Assembly: GCF_000956475.1 (NCBI RefSeq)
Contig: NZ_JYJB01000006.1
Coordinates: forward strand, 1-64,000
Direction: 5' to 3'
Length of the DNA: 64,000 bases
Source of the DNA: Microbacterium hydrocarbonoxydans
Lineage (GTDB): Bacteria > Actinomycetota > Actinomycetes > Actinomycetales > Microbacteriaceae
Shown here: piece by piece, positions 18,126 through 27,604 of the stretch
Layout: each line of letters starts with the position of its first letter
Position numbering within the stretch: position 1 is the stretch's first letter
Position numbers and translations under genes: made by a program
Notes under the pieces: model-generated
Seen by the model: only the letters and a program-made list of their open reading frames with translations
What the model was told of the DNA's origin: nothing
Database searches by the model: none

Positions 18126-18986
18126 ATGCGCGTCGTGGACAGCCATCTGCACCTGTGGGATCCGTGGGACCTCGAGTACGAGTGGCTCGAGGGACCCATG
18201 CTCGGGCGCTTCGCCGAGGAGGAGCTGTTCGAGGAGCAGCTGCCTGGCGTCTCGGAGGAGGTCGCGATCTTCGTCCAGGCCGAGACGGTCGAGCACGCGT
18301 TCGTCGACGAGGTGGCGTGGGTCGACGAGATCGCGGATGCTGCGCGCGTCGTCGCGATCGTGGCCGGCGCACGCCTCGATCGCGGTGCGGCGGCGGCCGA
18401 ACTTCTGGAACGGCTCTCGGAGCACGAGAGGGTCGTCGGGGTGCGCCACCTCCTGCAGGGGGAGCGTGCCGGTCTCGCCGCCTCGGCGGAGTTCGTCGCC
18501 GGCGCACGTCTCGTCGCCGATCGCGGATGGACGTTCGATGCCTGCGTGCGGGCGCACCAGATCTCCGATGTCACGGCGCTCGCTGCGGCCGTGCCCGAGC
18601 TGCGCATCGTGCTTGACCACCTCGGCAAACCCGCCGTCGGCACGGCGGAGCGTCCGCTGCGGCCCTCGGCCGAGTGGCTGCGCGACCTGCATGGCTTCGC
18701 CGCGCGGCCGCTCACCCACGTCAAGCTCTCCGGGCTTCCTGCGGAGGCCGCGGGCGAGTGGTCGCCGGAGCAGATGACGCCTTTCCTGGATGCCGCGCTC
18801 GACGCCTTCGGCCCGGATCGGCTGATGTGGGGCAGCGACTGGCCGGTGTCGTCGATCGGCGTCGGTTATCAGGCCGGAGCCCGAGCGCGCTGGTTCCGTG
18901 CAGTGCGCGACTGGTCCGCGTCGCGCGGGGTCTCCGCGGAGGCGCTGTTCTGGTCGACGCCGCTCGCCTTCTACGGCATCCGCTGA
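18126..18986 (+). CDS. Amidohydrolase, probable L-fuconolactonase
   Basis: A 286-residue metal-dependent hydrolase of the amidohydrolase_2 family (COG3618). The N-terminal HxH motif is VDSHLHLWDPWD, the strand-5/6 region ends in LDHLGKP, and the catalytic aspartate is in MWGSDWPV. Family members hydrolyse sugar lactones such as L-fucono- and L-rhamnono-lactone, and COG3618 enzymes are the second step of the oxidative L-fucose route. A fucose dehydrogenase, dehydratase and mutarotase lie at 30.6-33.2 kb, and the divergent regulator shares an operator with them, which supports the lactonase call. Confidence 0.82.
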   Translation: MRVVDSHLHLWDPWDLEYEWLEGPMLGRFAEEELFEEQLPGVSEEVAIFVQAETVEHAFVDEVAWVDEIADAARVVAIVAGARLDRGAAAAELLERLSEHERVVGVRHLLQGERAGLAASAEFVAGARLVADRGWTFDACVRAHQISDVTALAAAVPELRIVLDHLGKPAVGTAERPLRPSAEWLRDLHGFAARPLTHVKLSGLPAEAAGEWSPEQMTPFLDAALDAFGPDRLMWGSDWPVSSIGVGYQAGARARWFRAVRDWSASRGVSAEALFWSTPLAFYGIR

Positions 18987-19035
18987 GCGAGCCGCGACGG
19001 AAGAGGATGACGCGGCCGGAGGCCACTACTGGGCG

Positions 19036-21648
19036 TCAGCCGATCGGGCGCGCATCGAACGCGGGATACGGGATCGACCTCGTGTGCGGCCTGCCCGATC
19101 CCCGCACGTGCGTGCGGACGGAGGCCGTGCCGGATGCGAGCGCGGGGCCCTCGGCGCGGAAGGTGATCGATCGCGCCTCGCCGGCAGGGAGCCGTGCGAT
19201 CCGATCCGAGCCCAAGGGCGTCGTGACGCGGACCTCGGTGTCGCGGGCAGCGTCACCCTGCACGGTCACCACGAGCGCTGCGTCGTGCTCGTCGCGGATC
19301 GCCTGCACGGTCACGCCCTCCGATGTCTGAACGGGGCCGGCGTCTGCGCCATCGAGGAGGAGGCCGCGGTAGATCCGCGGAGCGCCGTCGATGGTGAGCT
19401 GGACCTGACCGCCCGACGTCGTGAGCTGCCGGGTGCGACCGAAGGAGTCCGTCTCAGTCACCGCGGGCCCGGCCGGCAGCGTCACCTGAGTCTTGGTCGG
19501 CCACGGATCCTGCCACATCTCGGGTTCGGGGAAGCGCCAGTCGGTGCGGGTCCCCTCGGTGTTGAGGATGTAGCCGTCCGCGCGGTTCCAGAGCACCGTG
19601 AGCGGGCCGTCCGGGGTGGAGAACAGCAGGCCGTGCGTCGTGCCGTCGTCGAGATGCACCCAGCGCACGAAGGTCGCCTGATCGAGCGCACGAGCAGCGG
19701 TCGTGTACGCGAGCAGAGACGGCTTGGGGCCGAGATCGCGGTTCACGAGCCCGAAGTGGTACTCGGTGTCCTCAGGGCTCGCGCCCATCGGGCTGATCGT
19801 GTACGAATCGAAGAACTGGTACCAGCACACGGCCCGCACGCCCTCGGCCTTGGCGAGGACGAGCGACAGCAGCACGTTCTCGGCGGCGTGCCGATAGGTG
19901 TCGTTCCACCACGCGTTCGGCCTCGTGCACGCGTAGGCCTCCGTGAGCCAGATCTCCTTCTCGCCGTACTCCGCCATCAGCTCCTTGAGCTGGCGGAGCC
20001 CGCCCAGGAAGTTCCAGTACGTGCCGGTGGCGCCCGTGCTCCAGTCGCCCCCGTCTCCATCGGGGATGAAGTCGGGTGTGAAGTTGCCTCGGCCGGGGTG
20101 GAAGGCGATGCCGTCGACGAGATCCCAGCCGCCCGCCGCGTGGAACGCCTCGATCCACGGACGATCCATGCCGGCGAGGCCGTTGTTCATGAGCTGGAAG
20201 GTTCCGCCCTGCGCCGCACGCGCGGCGTGCACCGGCTTGAGCACGCGCTCGACGTAGCCGGGCGCGGCGTCGCCGCTGTTGAACGGGCGGTTCAGCTCGT
20301 TGCCGACCTCGAACCACGACGCCCCGGCTGCGCTCGCGGTGGTGCAGCTGGTCTCGGCCCACGCGACGAGCACAGCATCCGTCGCCGTGACATCGGGTTG
20401 GAGCTCGAGATTGTGATCCATGCCGCGGGCGTCGTACGACGCCGGAGGCAGGCCGGGACCGCCGTCGTAAGCGATCCGCACCCATTGGATGCCGACCTTC
20501 TGCCAGAGGTCGAGGGTGGCCTGTTCGCCGGCGTTAAGGAGCCACGGGTAGTTCGCGATGCCGAACATGCTCGACGACCCTGCCGTGTAGGCGAACGGCG
20601 CGAGCGCCGCCAGCGTGGTGCGCGCGAACGCGCTGTCACCGGAGGTGCTCGTGGCCGTGGCCTCGAGCAGCACGATCCCCTCTGCCTCGAGCGGCACCGT
20701 GATCGTCGCATCGGAGGCGGACAGTGAGGCGACGGCGAGCGACGTCGTGCCGGAGGTCACGACCGTGCCCCGGTCGTCGCGCGCCCACCACGTGAGCGCG
20801 AAGACCTCGTCGGCGCCGCCCGCGTTCGTGACCGTCACTGTCGCCGTGGCATCGCCGGCCGCATCCCACACGTTGAACGGGCGGGTCGTCGAGAGCTCGA
20901 CGGCCATGCCGTCGCCACGTCCGATCGCGGCACCTGAGGCCGGCCGCGCCTCGGTGAGGATCAGGCTGGCGGTCGTGACGGCCGATGTCGCATCCACCAG
21001 GGTTCCCGGGGCATGCACCCAGGTGGCGGTGGTCCATGCCCTGCGGCTGGAAGCGAGAAGCAGCAGGCCATGGCCGGATGCCCAGGACGAGCGATACACG
21101 ACACCCGTCGGGACCTCGTAGGGGATTCCGCCCGCACCGTCTCGCTGCCACTCCGAGGTGGGGATGTACTCATCGGGCGCCGTCGGGGCGTTCACTGCGC
21201 GACTGAACATGAACCCGGCGGGGTTGAGGGTCGTCGACCCGGACACGGTCCACTCCAGGTGGACCTGAGCGGTCTGCACGCGGATGAGGGCCGAGACGAC
21301 GACCCCTCCGGCAGAGGCGGGCATCGTGTAGTCCATCCGGATCGCCGGCTGGCCATCCACGCTCGTCAACGAGGGGGTGCCTCCCGTGGAGGTCTGGGTG
21401 CCGTAGACGGTGTCCTTGGTCTGGAAGCGCGAGCCCGCCATGAGCAGCGCGCCGCTGCCGGAGTAGACGGCGATGCGCCCGCCGACCGAGGCCACGACGC
21501 GGATGCCGTCGGCGGTGAGCGTGACGTCGCGCGCGGCCGCCGATGCGCTCACGACGCTGGGCGGCAGCACGATCAGCGCTCCCGCGAGGATGCCGGCGCC
21601 GAGGAAATGGCGGCGGGAGAGGTTGAGGTGCAGGGGATCAGGGGACAT
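19036..21648 (-). CDS. Secreted glycoside hydrolase, clan-A-like barrel
   Basis: An 870-residue exported enzyme. A twin-arginine signal (SRRHFLGAG, about residues 11-19, then a hydrophobic stretch and ASA) shows Tat export. Residues about 45-340 are beta-rich. From about 350 a glycosidase barrel begins (FGIANYPWLLNAGE). Glu451 in WFEVGNELNRPF fits the acid/base Asn-Glu pair of clan GH-A, and Glu570 in EIWLTEAYACTR fits the nucleophile. A beta-sandwich tail follows. The closest style is GH39 or a related unclassified family; the substrate is unknown. It is divergent from a LacI regulator, with matching operator half-sites in the gap, so it belongs to the same carbohydrate unit. Confidence 0.75.
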   Translation of the reverse strand: MSPDPLHLNLSRRHFLGAGILAGALIVLPPSVVSASAAARDVTLTADGIRVVASVGGRIAVYSGSGALLMAGSRFQTKDTVYGTQTSTGGTPSLTSVDGQPAIRMDYTMPASAGGVVVSALIRVQTAQVHLEWTVSGSTTLNPAGFMFSRAVNAPTAPDEYIPTSEWQRDGAGGIPYEVPTGVVYRSSWASGHGLLLLASSRRAWTTATWVHAPGTLVDATSAVTTASLILTEARPASGAAIGRGDGMAVELSTTRPFNVWDAAGDATATVTVTNAGGADEVFALTWWARDDRGTVVTSGTTSLAVASLSASDATITVPLEAEGIVLLEATATSTSGDSAFARTTLAALAPFAYTAGSSSMFGIANYPWLLNAGEQATLDLWQKVGIQWVRIAYDGGPGLPPASYDARGMDHNLELQPDVTATDAVLVAWAETSCTTASAAGASWFEVGNELNRPFNSGDAAPGYVERVLKPVHAARAAQGGTFQLMNNGLAGMDRPWIEAFHAAGGWDLVDGIAFHPGRGNFTPDFIPDGDGGDWSTGATGTYWNFLGGLRQLKELMAEYGEKEIWLTEAYACTRPNAWWNDTYRHAAENVLLSLVLAKAEGVRAVCWYQFFDSYTISPMGASPEDTEYHFGLVNRDLGPKPSLLAYTTAARALDQATFVRWVHLDDGTTHGLLFSTPDGPLTVLWNRADGYILNTEGTRTDWRFPEPEMWQDPWPTKTQVTLPAGPAVTETDSFGRTRQLTTSGGQVQLTIDGAPRIYRGLLLDGADAGPVQTSEGVTVQAIRDEHDAALVVTVQGDAARDTEVRVTTPLGSDRIARLPAGEARSITFRAEGPALASGTASVRTHVRGSGRPHTRSIPYPAFDARPIG

Positions 21649-21664
21649 CGTCGTCCTTCCGTGA

Positions 21665-21780
21665 TGATAGGGATTATCAGAGCACTATGCACCCCAGGGC
21701 ATTTGGTGCACAAGTGTTTGACACGGATCCGCCATGGTCTGTTATGGTCAGTTTCGGATTCTGATAATCCGAACTATCAG
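21665..21780. promoter_or_regulatory. LacI-type operators in the divergent GH/LacI gap
   Basis: CGGATTCTGATAATCCG (21755-21771) is a palindrome with perfect 6-bp arms. The 10-mer GGATTATCAG at 21671-21680 is the inverted copy of CTGATAATCC at 21761-21770. A further TGATAG/CTATCA pair flanks both sites. One site lies next to each start, as expected for an autoregulated LacI protein that also controls the glycosidase gene and could loop the DNA. TATGGT and TATCAG-like boxes lie nearby; exact promoters were not assigned. Confidence 0.6.
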
Positions 21781-21789
21781 GAGAGGTCG

Positions 21790-22827
21790 ATGACGACGAA
21801 CAAGAACGGGCGAGTCACTCAGCGTGAGATCGCGAAGATCGCCGGCGTGAGCCAGGCGACCGTGTCGATGGTGCTGAACGACAAGGACTACTCCAACGTC
21901 CGCATCCCCGAGGCCACGAGGGCGCGGGTCATGCGGGCGATCGAGCAGACCACCTACGTCGCGGACCCCGCCGCCCGCCGCCTCGCGGGCCTCGACAACA
22001 AGATCCTCGGCATCTTCACGTACGAACCGGCACTCTCCGCCGAGAGCATGGACTTCTACGGCCCGCTCCTCAACGGCATCGAGCGCGCCGCCGAGCGGCT
22101 GAGCTGCGATCTGCTGTTCTTCACGGCGTCTCCTCTCGTCGACGGCTCTCGAAGCCTCTTCCACAAGAACACGCGGTTCCGTCTGGCCGACGGCTGCCTT
22201 CTCCTCGGACAGCAGATGAACAGCGCAGAGCTCGCGCGCCTGGTCGCCGAGGACTTCCCCTTCGTCGCGATCGGGCGTCGAGACGAGCCGGACGTGCCCT
22301 ACGTCGGAATCGACTACCTCTCGCTCACGGGCCGGATCATCCGCCGGCTCGACGAGCTCGGGCACGAGCGGGCGATCTACCTGCACCACGGCACGATCGC
22401 GCCGGCGGCCGCCGATCGCCGCTCAGGAATCGCCCAGTCGGCATCGGGGCTGCGCATCGCCGTCACCTCCGTCGACGTCAGCGGACTCGACGCCGACGCG
22501 ATCGCCCGACGGGTCGTCGAGGCGGATGTCACCGCCGTGATCGCCGAGGACTCCTTCCTCACCGAGGCGGCCGCAGCCGCTCTGGCGAGCGCCGCTGCGC
22601 AGACGTCGTTCAGCTACGTCGCCCTGGCCGACGTCGCCGGGCACTCGATCGGATCCGCGCCGCTGAGCGGATTCGATCTGCGCCGAGAGGCGGTCGCCTC
22701 GCGGGCCCTGTCGCTGCTGCAGGACATCGTGCTCGCCGACCCCGCAGAGAGCGCCGATCTGCAGAAGCAGGTGCTTCTCGCCGGCGAGGTCGTCGACGGC
22801 GCGACCCTGCACGAGGTGCGCAGATGA
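21790..22827 (+). CDS. LacI-family regulator of the adjacent sugar operon
   Basis: A 345-residue regulator. The LacI helix-turn-helix is at residues 8-30 (VTQREIAKIAGVSQATVSMV), followed by the hinge region and the periplasmic-binding-protein-like domain beginning at about residue 68 (KILGIFTYEP). ATG at 21790 follows GGAGAGG. It opens a co-directional operon with an FAD oxidoreductase (4-bp ATGA overlap) and a CUT1 ABC importer, and is divergent from the secreted glycosidase. It is probably released from DNA by the sugar that the importer brings in. Confidence 0.92.
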   Translation: MTTNKNGRVTQREIAKIAGVSQATVSMVLNDKDYSNVRIPEATRARVMRAIEQTTYVADPAARRLAGLDNKILGIFTYEPALSAESMDFYGPLLNGIERAAERLSCDLLFFTASPLVDGSRSLFHKNTRFRLADGCLLLGQQMNSAELARLVAEDFPFVAIGRRDEPDVPYVGIDYLSLTGRIIRRLDELGHERAIYLHHGTIAPAAADRRSGIAQSASGLRIAVTSVDVSGLDADAIARRVVEADVTAVIAEDSFLTEAAAAALASAAAQTSFSYVALADVAGHSIGSAPLSGFDLRREAVASRALSLLQDIVLADPAESADLQKQVLLAGEVVDGATLHEVRR

Positions 22828-24422
22828 CGGACATCGAGACCGACGTGCTGATCGTCGGCGGCGGGCTCGGGGGTGTCGCGGCCGCGCTCGCCGCACTCCG
22901 CCGCGGCCGTCGCGTCGTGCTCACCGAGCAGTACGCGTGGCTCGGCGGGCAGCTGACCTCGCAGATCGTGCCTCCCGATGAGGCGTACTGGGTCGAGCAG
23001 TTCGGCATCACGGCGTCGTATCGCGCTCTTCGCGACGGCATCCGCGACTATTACCGCGAGCACTACCCGCTCACCGAGAGCGCTCGCGCCGCCCGTCACC
23101 TCAACCCCGGCCTTGGCAGGGTCAGCCGGCTCTGCCACGAGCCGCGCGTGGCGGTCGCCGTGATCGAGGCGATGCTCGCGCCGTACCGGGCCGGCGGCCG
23201 CCTGACGGTGCTGCAGCCTGCGATCCCGGTCGCAGCCTCGGTCGACGGCGACACCGTCACGTCGGTGGCCGTCGACCATGACGGCGTGAGGCGGGAGATC
23301 ACCGCATCCTTCGTCCTCGACGCCACCGAGACCGGCGATCTGCTCCCGCTCACGGGCACCGAGTACGTGGTCGGCGCCGAGTCGCGGGCCGACACCGGCG
23401 AGCCGAGCGCGGCCGAGATCGCCGACCCGCGAAACGTGCAGGCGATCACGTGGTGCTTCGCGTTCGATCACGACGAAGGCGCCGACCACACGGTCGAGCG
23501 CCCGGCCGAGTACGAGCGCTTCCGGCGGATGGAGCCCGATTTCTGGGGTGCGCCGCTGCTCTCGTTCACCGCGCCGGATCCACGCACCCTGGAGCCCGTC
23601 GTCCGCACCATGCACGTGAACCCGCCGCTCGTCGAACGAGGGGCATCCGACCAGCGCACGGATGCCGGCGATCGCGACCTGTGGGAGTTCCGCCGCATCC
23701 TCGCGAGAGAGAACTTCCGCCCGGGGTTTCTCGACAGCGACGTGGTGGTGGCGAACTGGCCGATGCTCGACTACCTCGACGGCTCCATCATCGACGTCCC
23801 GGATGCCGGGGCCCACCTCGCCGGAGCCAAGGACCTGGCCCGCTCCTACGTGTACTGGCTGCAGACCGAGGCGCCCCGCCCGGACGGCGGAACCGGGTTC
23901 CCGGGGCTGCGTCTGCGACCCGACATCGCAGGCACAGACGACGGCTTCGCTCAGGCGCCGTACATCCGCGAGTCCCGGCGCATCGTCGCCCGGCGCACGA
24001 TCGTCGAGCAGGACATCTCCGTGCGCCTGCGTGGGCATGGAGGGCCTGCGACGTTCGACGACACCGTCGGCGTCGGCATGTACCGCATCGACATCCACCC
24101 CTCCACCGGCGGCGACAACTACATCGACGTCGAGTGCGCGCCGTTCGAGATCCCGCTCGGCGCGCTGATCCCCGTGCGGATGCGCAACCTGCTCCCCGCC
24201 GCGAAGAACATCGGCACCACCCACATCACCAACGGCGCCTACCGGCTGCACCCCGTCGAATGGAACATCGGCGAATCGGCCGGCGAGCTCGCGGCGTTCT
24301 GCGTCGAGCGCTCGATCGAACCCGCCCTGGTCGCCGACGACGACGAGCTCGTCGGCGAATTCCAGGCCCGACTCGTCGAGTCGGGCATCGAGATCCACTG
24401 GCCCGAGATCATCGGCTACTAG
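22824..24422 (+). CDS. FAD-dependent oxidoreductase (FAD_oxidored family)
   Basis: A 532-residue flavoprotein. The dinucleotide-binding motif is VLIVGGGLGGVAAALAAL (residues 8-25). The following GGQLTSQ and a middle EATGD-like DATETGDLLPLTG segment, plus the late ARNIGTTHITNG-like KNIGTTHITNGAYR, match the FAD_oxidored family. Members occur often in actinobacterial and Bacteroidetes sugar clusters, but their reactions are largely unknown. No secretion signal, so cytosolic. It is translationally coupled to the LacI gene before it and followed 13 bp later by the binding protein, which points to oxidation of an imported sugar (inference). Confidence 0.8.
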   Translation: MTDIETDVLIVGGGLGGVAAALAALRRGRRVVLTEQYAWLGGQLTSQIVPPDEAYWVEQFGITASYRALRDGIRDYYREHYPLTESARAARHLNPGLGRVSRLCHEPRVAVAVIEAMLAPYRAGGRLTVLQPAIPVAASVDGDTVTSVAVDHDGVRREITASFVLDATETGDLLPLTGTEYVVGAESRADTGEPSAAEIADPRNVQAITWCFAFDHDEGADHTVERPAEYERFRRMEPDFWGAPLLSFTAPDPRTLEPVVRTMHVNPPLVERGASDQRTDAGDRDLWEFRRILARENFRPGFLDSDVVVANWPMLDYLDGSIIDVPDAGAHLAGAKDLARSYVYWLQTEAPRPDGGTGFPGLRLRPDIAGTDDGFAQAPYIRESRRIVARRTIVEQDISVRLRGHGGPATFDDTVGVGMYRIDIHPSTGGDNYIDVECAPFEIPLGALIPVRMRNLLPAAKNIGTTHITNGAYRLHPVEWNIGESAGELAAFCVERSIEPALVADDDELVGEFQARLVESGIEIHWPEIIGY

Positions 24423-24435
24423 AGAAGAGAAGAGC

Positions 24436-25710
24436 ATGACATCAGCAAAGAAGCTGGGTGCGGTGGCCGCGGTCACCGCGATGGGCCTGGCTCTGGCCGG
24501 GTGCGCAGCATCCGCTCCCGAACCCGTCGAGACCACGGCCGCACCCGGCAGCGTCGACCTGCGCATGTCGGTGTGGACCTCGAACGAGGATCAGCTCGCG
24601 CTGTTCGACGCGATCGCGGAGGCGTACAAGGCCGACCACCCCGAGATCGGCGACATCACCTACGAGTCGCTGCCGTTCGCGGATTACAACACCACGCTGA
24701 CCACGCAGATCGCGGGCGGCAACGCGCCAGACCTCGCATGGATGGGCGATCTGTCGCGCGATCTCATCGACGCCGACGCGCTCGTTCCGCTGACCGAGGC
24801 GCTGAAGGACACCAAGGGCTGGGGGTATGACGATCTGCTCGGCAGCGTCACCGCCGAGTTCAGCGCGGACGACGAGCTGTACGCGTATCCGTTCTCGAAC
24901 TCGCCCTTCGCGCTCTACGTGAACAAGGACCTTCTGGCGCAGGCCGGCGTCGCGCTCGACGACGAGGTCACCTGGGAGAAGATCAGCGAGCTGGGTGCCG
25001 CGGTGCATCAGGGCACGGGCAAGGCCGGCTTCGTGATCCGAGACTTCGACTACGCCAACTGGGGCCAGCTCGCCACGGTGTGGACGGGCTGGGGGGCGAG
25101 CGCGTGGAGCGCCGACGGCACGACCTGCACCATGGACAGTCCCGAGATGGTGGACGCCTTCACGTTCCTGCACGACGCCGCCTTCGTCGACCAGTCGATG
25201 CCCGGCCCCGGTACCACGGCCGACTTCTTCGCCGGCGACGCCGCGTTCACGGTGGCGCAGGTGTCGCGTGCAGCCCTGCTCGATGGATCGTTCGCGTACG
25301 ACGTGATCCCGCTGCCCAGCGGGCCGGAGGGTGACTACTCGGTGATCGGCCAGGCCGGCGTCGGAGTGCTCGCCTCGAGCCCGCACGTGCAGGAGGCCAC
25401 CGACTTCCTCGCGTTCCTGACGAACCCCGAGAACGCCGAGAAGCTCGCGCAGTACTTCCCGCCGCCCCGTGAGTCGCTGCTCACGGGTGACAAGCTCGCC
25501 GAGAACAACCCGAAGCTCACGGCCCAGCAGCTGCAGAGCGTCGTGGTCGACCGGCTGCCCGACGCGGTGACGCTGCCGAACCACACCGGTCCCGCCGAGA
25601 TCAAGGCGGCAGGCAAGACCGCGCTCGACGCGATGTGGGTGGCGGATGCCGATGTGAAGGCCGTGCTCGGAGCCACCTGCGACGCACTCACCCCACTGCT
25701 GTCGAAGTGA
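24436..25710 (+). CDS. Sugar ABC transporter substrate-binding lipoprotein
   Basis: A 424-residue cluster-B (CUT1) solute-binding protein. The signal peptide ends in the lipobox LALAGC with the lipidated Cys23. The mature part begins with a typical SBP strand (DLRMSVWTSNEDQLALFDAI) and contains GGNAPDLAWMGD and YAYPFSNSPFALYVNKDLL. It binds a sugar at the cell surface and passes it to the two permeases that follow. Its stop overlaps the first permease (GTGA). Specificity is unknown. Confidence 0.92.
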   Translation: MTSAKKLGAVAAVTAMGLALAGCAASAPEPVETTAAPGSVDLRMSVWTSNEDQLALFDAIAEAYKADHPEIGDITYESLPFADYNTTLTTQIAGGNAPDLAWMGDLSRDLIDADALVPLTEALKDTKGWGYDDLLGSVTAEFSADDELYAYPFSNSPFALYVNKDLLAQAGVALDDEVTWEKISELGAAVHQGTGKAGFVIRDFDYANWGQLATVWTGWGASAWSADGTTCTMDSPEMVDAFTFLHDAAFVDQSMPGPGTTADFFAGDAAFTVAQVSRAALLDGSFAYDVIPLPSGPEGDYSVIGQAGVGVLASSPHVQEATDFLAFLTNPENAEKLAQYFPPPRESLLTGDKLAENNPKLTAQQLQSVVVDRLPDAVTLPNHTGPAEIKAAGKTALDAMWVADADVKAVLGATCDALTPLLSK

Positions 25711-26654
25711 CCGCTGTCGAGACGGTCGTCGAGACCAGGGGCGCGCAGGCGCCTCGGGACCAGCGGCGACCGTTCTGGACCACCAGGCGACGCGATGAGC
25801 TCACCGGCTACCTCTTCATCGCGCCGCAGCTGGCGGGAGTCGTGCTGTTCGTGCTCGTGCCTGTGGGGCTGGGCGTCTGGTACAGCCTCAACGAGTGGAA
25901 CATCTTCCGCGGCGAACTGACCTTCGTCGGCGGAGACAACTACGCCGCGTTGCTGAGCGACCCGCAGCTTCCCGCCGTGCTCGGCGCGACCGCGATCTTC
26001 TCACTCGGCATCGTGGTGCTGAACATCGCGCTCGGACTCGGGCTTGCGGTGTTGTTGAACCGGCGGTTCCGCGGCGTCACCTTCTTCCGCACGGTGTTCT
26101 TCTCGCCGGTGGTCGTGTCGGTTGTCGCATGGACGCTGGTCTGGGGCTTCCTCCTGCAGGACAACGGAGGCATCAACGCGCTGCTGGCCGTCTTCGGGAT
26201 CGACGGAGCGAACTGGCTGCTGTCGGGAGACACCGCGATGATCTCCGTCATCGTCACACAGGTGATCCGCAGCGTGGGCGTGAACATGGTGCTCTTCCTC
26301 GCCGCTCTCCAGGGTGTGCCCTCGGAGCTCTACGAGGCGGCGCGCATCGATGGAGCCGGCCCCGGTCGCATCTTCTTCCGCATCACCCTGCCGCTGATCT
26401 CGCCCACGCTCATGCTCACGGCCGTGATCACGATCGTCGGGGCGCTGCAGGCGTTCGCGAATATCGCCGTGCTCACCGGGGGAGGTCCCGGCCTGTCGAC
26501 GACGGTGCTCGTGTACTACGTGTTCCAGCAGGCGTTCGAGTTCAACGACATCGGCTACGGCTCGACGCTCGCCCTCATGCTGCTGACGTTCGTGATGCTG
26601 CTCACGCTGCTGCAGTGGCAGCTGCGACGGAAGTGGGTGTTCTATGAAGACTGA
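25707..26654 (+). CDS. Sugar ABC transporter permease (CUT1, MalF-like)
   Basis: A 315-residue inner-membrane subunit with six predicted helices after a 30-residue polar start. The coupling EAA motif is YEAARIDGAGPGRIFFRITLP (seen as two adjoining pieces around residue 215). The start is GTG at 25707 overlapping the binding-protein stop (GTGA). The C-terminus overlaps the next permease by 11 bp. There is no ATPase gene in the operon, so a shared MsmK/UgpC-type ATPase elsewhere must power it. Confidence 0.92.
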   Translation: MTAVETVVETRGAQAPRDQRRPFWTTRRRDELTGYLFIAPQLAGVVLFVLVPVGLGVWYSLNEWNIFRGELTFVGGDNYAALLSDPQLPAVLGATAIFSLGIVVLNIALGLGLAVLLNRRFRGVTFFRTVFFSPVVVSVVAWTLVWGFLLQDNGGINALLAVFGIDGANWLLSGDTAMISVIVTQVIRSVGVNMVLFLAALQGVPSELYEAARIDGAGPGRIFFRITLPLISPTLMLTAVITIVGALQAFANIAVLTGGGPGLSTTVLVYYVFQQAFEFNDIGYGSTLALMLLTFVMLLTLLQWQLRRKWVFYED

Positions 26655-27504
26655 GAGCCGACGGGCGACGGCGAGTCACCGCATCCGCCGGGTGATCCTG
26701 ATCGCCTGCCTGATCGTGCTCGCGGTGCCCTTCGCGATCCCGACGATCTGGATGATCACCTCGTCGTTCAAGCCGCTGGCCGAGATCTTCCGCTCGCCGC
26801 CCGCGCTGTTCGCAGAGAATCCGACGCTCGAGGCCTACGCCGAGGCCTTCGCGTTCCAGCCCTTCGCGAGGCAGTACTTCAACAGCGTGTACATCGCCGT
26901 CATCGTCACGGCGGTGGTGATGGTCGTCTCGAGCCTCGCCGGCTACGCCTTCGCGCGCATCCCGTTCCGCGGTGCCAACGCACTGTTCCTCGTGGTGCTG
27001 GTGGGTCTGCTCGTGCCGGGGGAGGTGACGATCGTCCCGCTCTTTCAGATGTTCACGCAATGGGGGATGATCAACACCCACTGGCCGCTGATCCTCGTCA
27101 CCGCGCTCGCCGCGCCGTGCGTGCTCGCGACGTTCATCATGCGGCAGTTCTTCCTGTCGCTGCCGGTGGAGCTGGAGGAGGCGGCCCGCATCGACGGGCT
27201 GGGGCGGCCGGCGATCTGGTGGCGGATCTGCCTGCCGCTGTCGAAGCCGGCGCTGTCGGCCGTCGCGATCCTGACCTTCCTGGCGTCATGGAACCTGTAC
27301 CTCGAGCCGACTGTGTATCTGACCTCGCCGGAGCTGTTCACGCTGCCGCAGGCGCTGACCCGGTACACCGACGCCTACGGCGGGCAGATGTGGAACACGC
27401 AACTCGCTGCGGCGACCATGACGGTGGTGCCGATGCTGATCGTGTTCATCGTGGCTCAGCGCCAGTTCGTCGAGGGCCTGGCCCACTCGGGCCTGAAGGG
27501 CTGA
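26644..27504 (+). CDS. Sugar ABC transporter permease (CUT1, MalG-like)
   Basis: A 286-residue permease with six membrane helices. The first helix (VILIACLIVLAVPFAIPTIW, about 17-36) is followed by the MITSSFKP segment common to MalG-type proteins. The EAA motif is LEEAARIDGLG. It ends the operon LacI - FAD enzyme - binding protein - permease - permease. The palindrome at 27520-27582 follows 15 bp after the stop. Confidence 0.92.
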   Translation: MKTESRRATASHRIRRVILIACLIVLAVPFAIPTIWMITSSFKPLAEIFRSPPALFAENPTLEAYAEAFAFQPFARQYFNSVYIAVIVTAVVMVVSSLAGYAFARIPFRGANALFLVVLVGLLVPGEVTIVPLFQMFTQWGMINTHWPLILVTALAAPCVLATFIMRQFFLSLPVELEEAARIDGLGRPAIWWRICLPLSKPALSAVAILTFLASWNLYLEPTVYLTSPELFTLPQALTRYTDAYGGQMWNTQLAAATMTVVPMLIVFIVAQRQFVEGLAHSGLKG

Positions 27505-27519
27505 GCCGGCGTTCCTGGT

Positions 27520-27582
27520 CGTTCCCGTATGAATATCTGTCGTCGAATCGCGGAATCTGCGACAGATTCTCATACGGGAACG
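27520..27582. repeat. 63-bp palindromic element, copy 1
   Basis: Arms of 23 bp (27520-27542 and 27560-27582, two mismatches) around a 17-bp centre; the arm core is CCCGTATGAAT followed by ATCTGTCG. A second element of exactly the same length, arm length and core lies at 28687-28749. The two bracket the gene at 27605-28612. This copy also sits where a terminator for the upstream ABC operon is expected. Confidence 0.85.
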
Positions 27583-27604
27583 AGCATGACTCAGCCGAGG
27601 GAGT

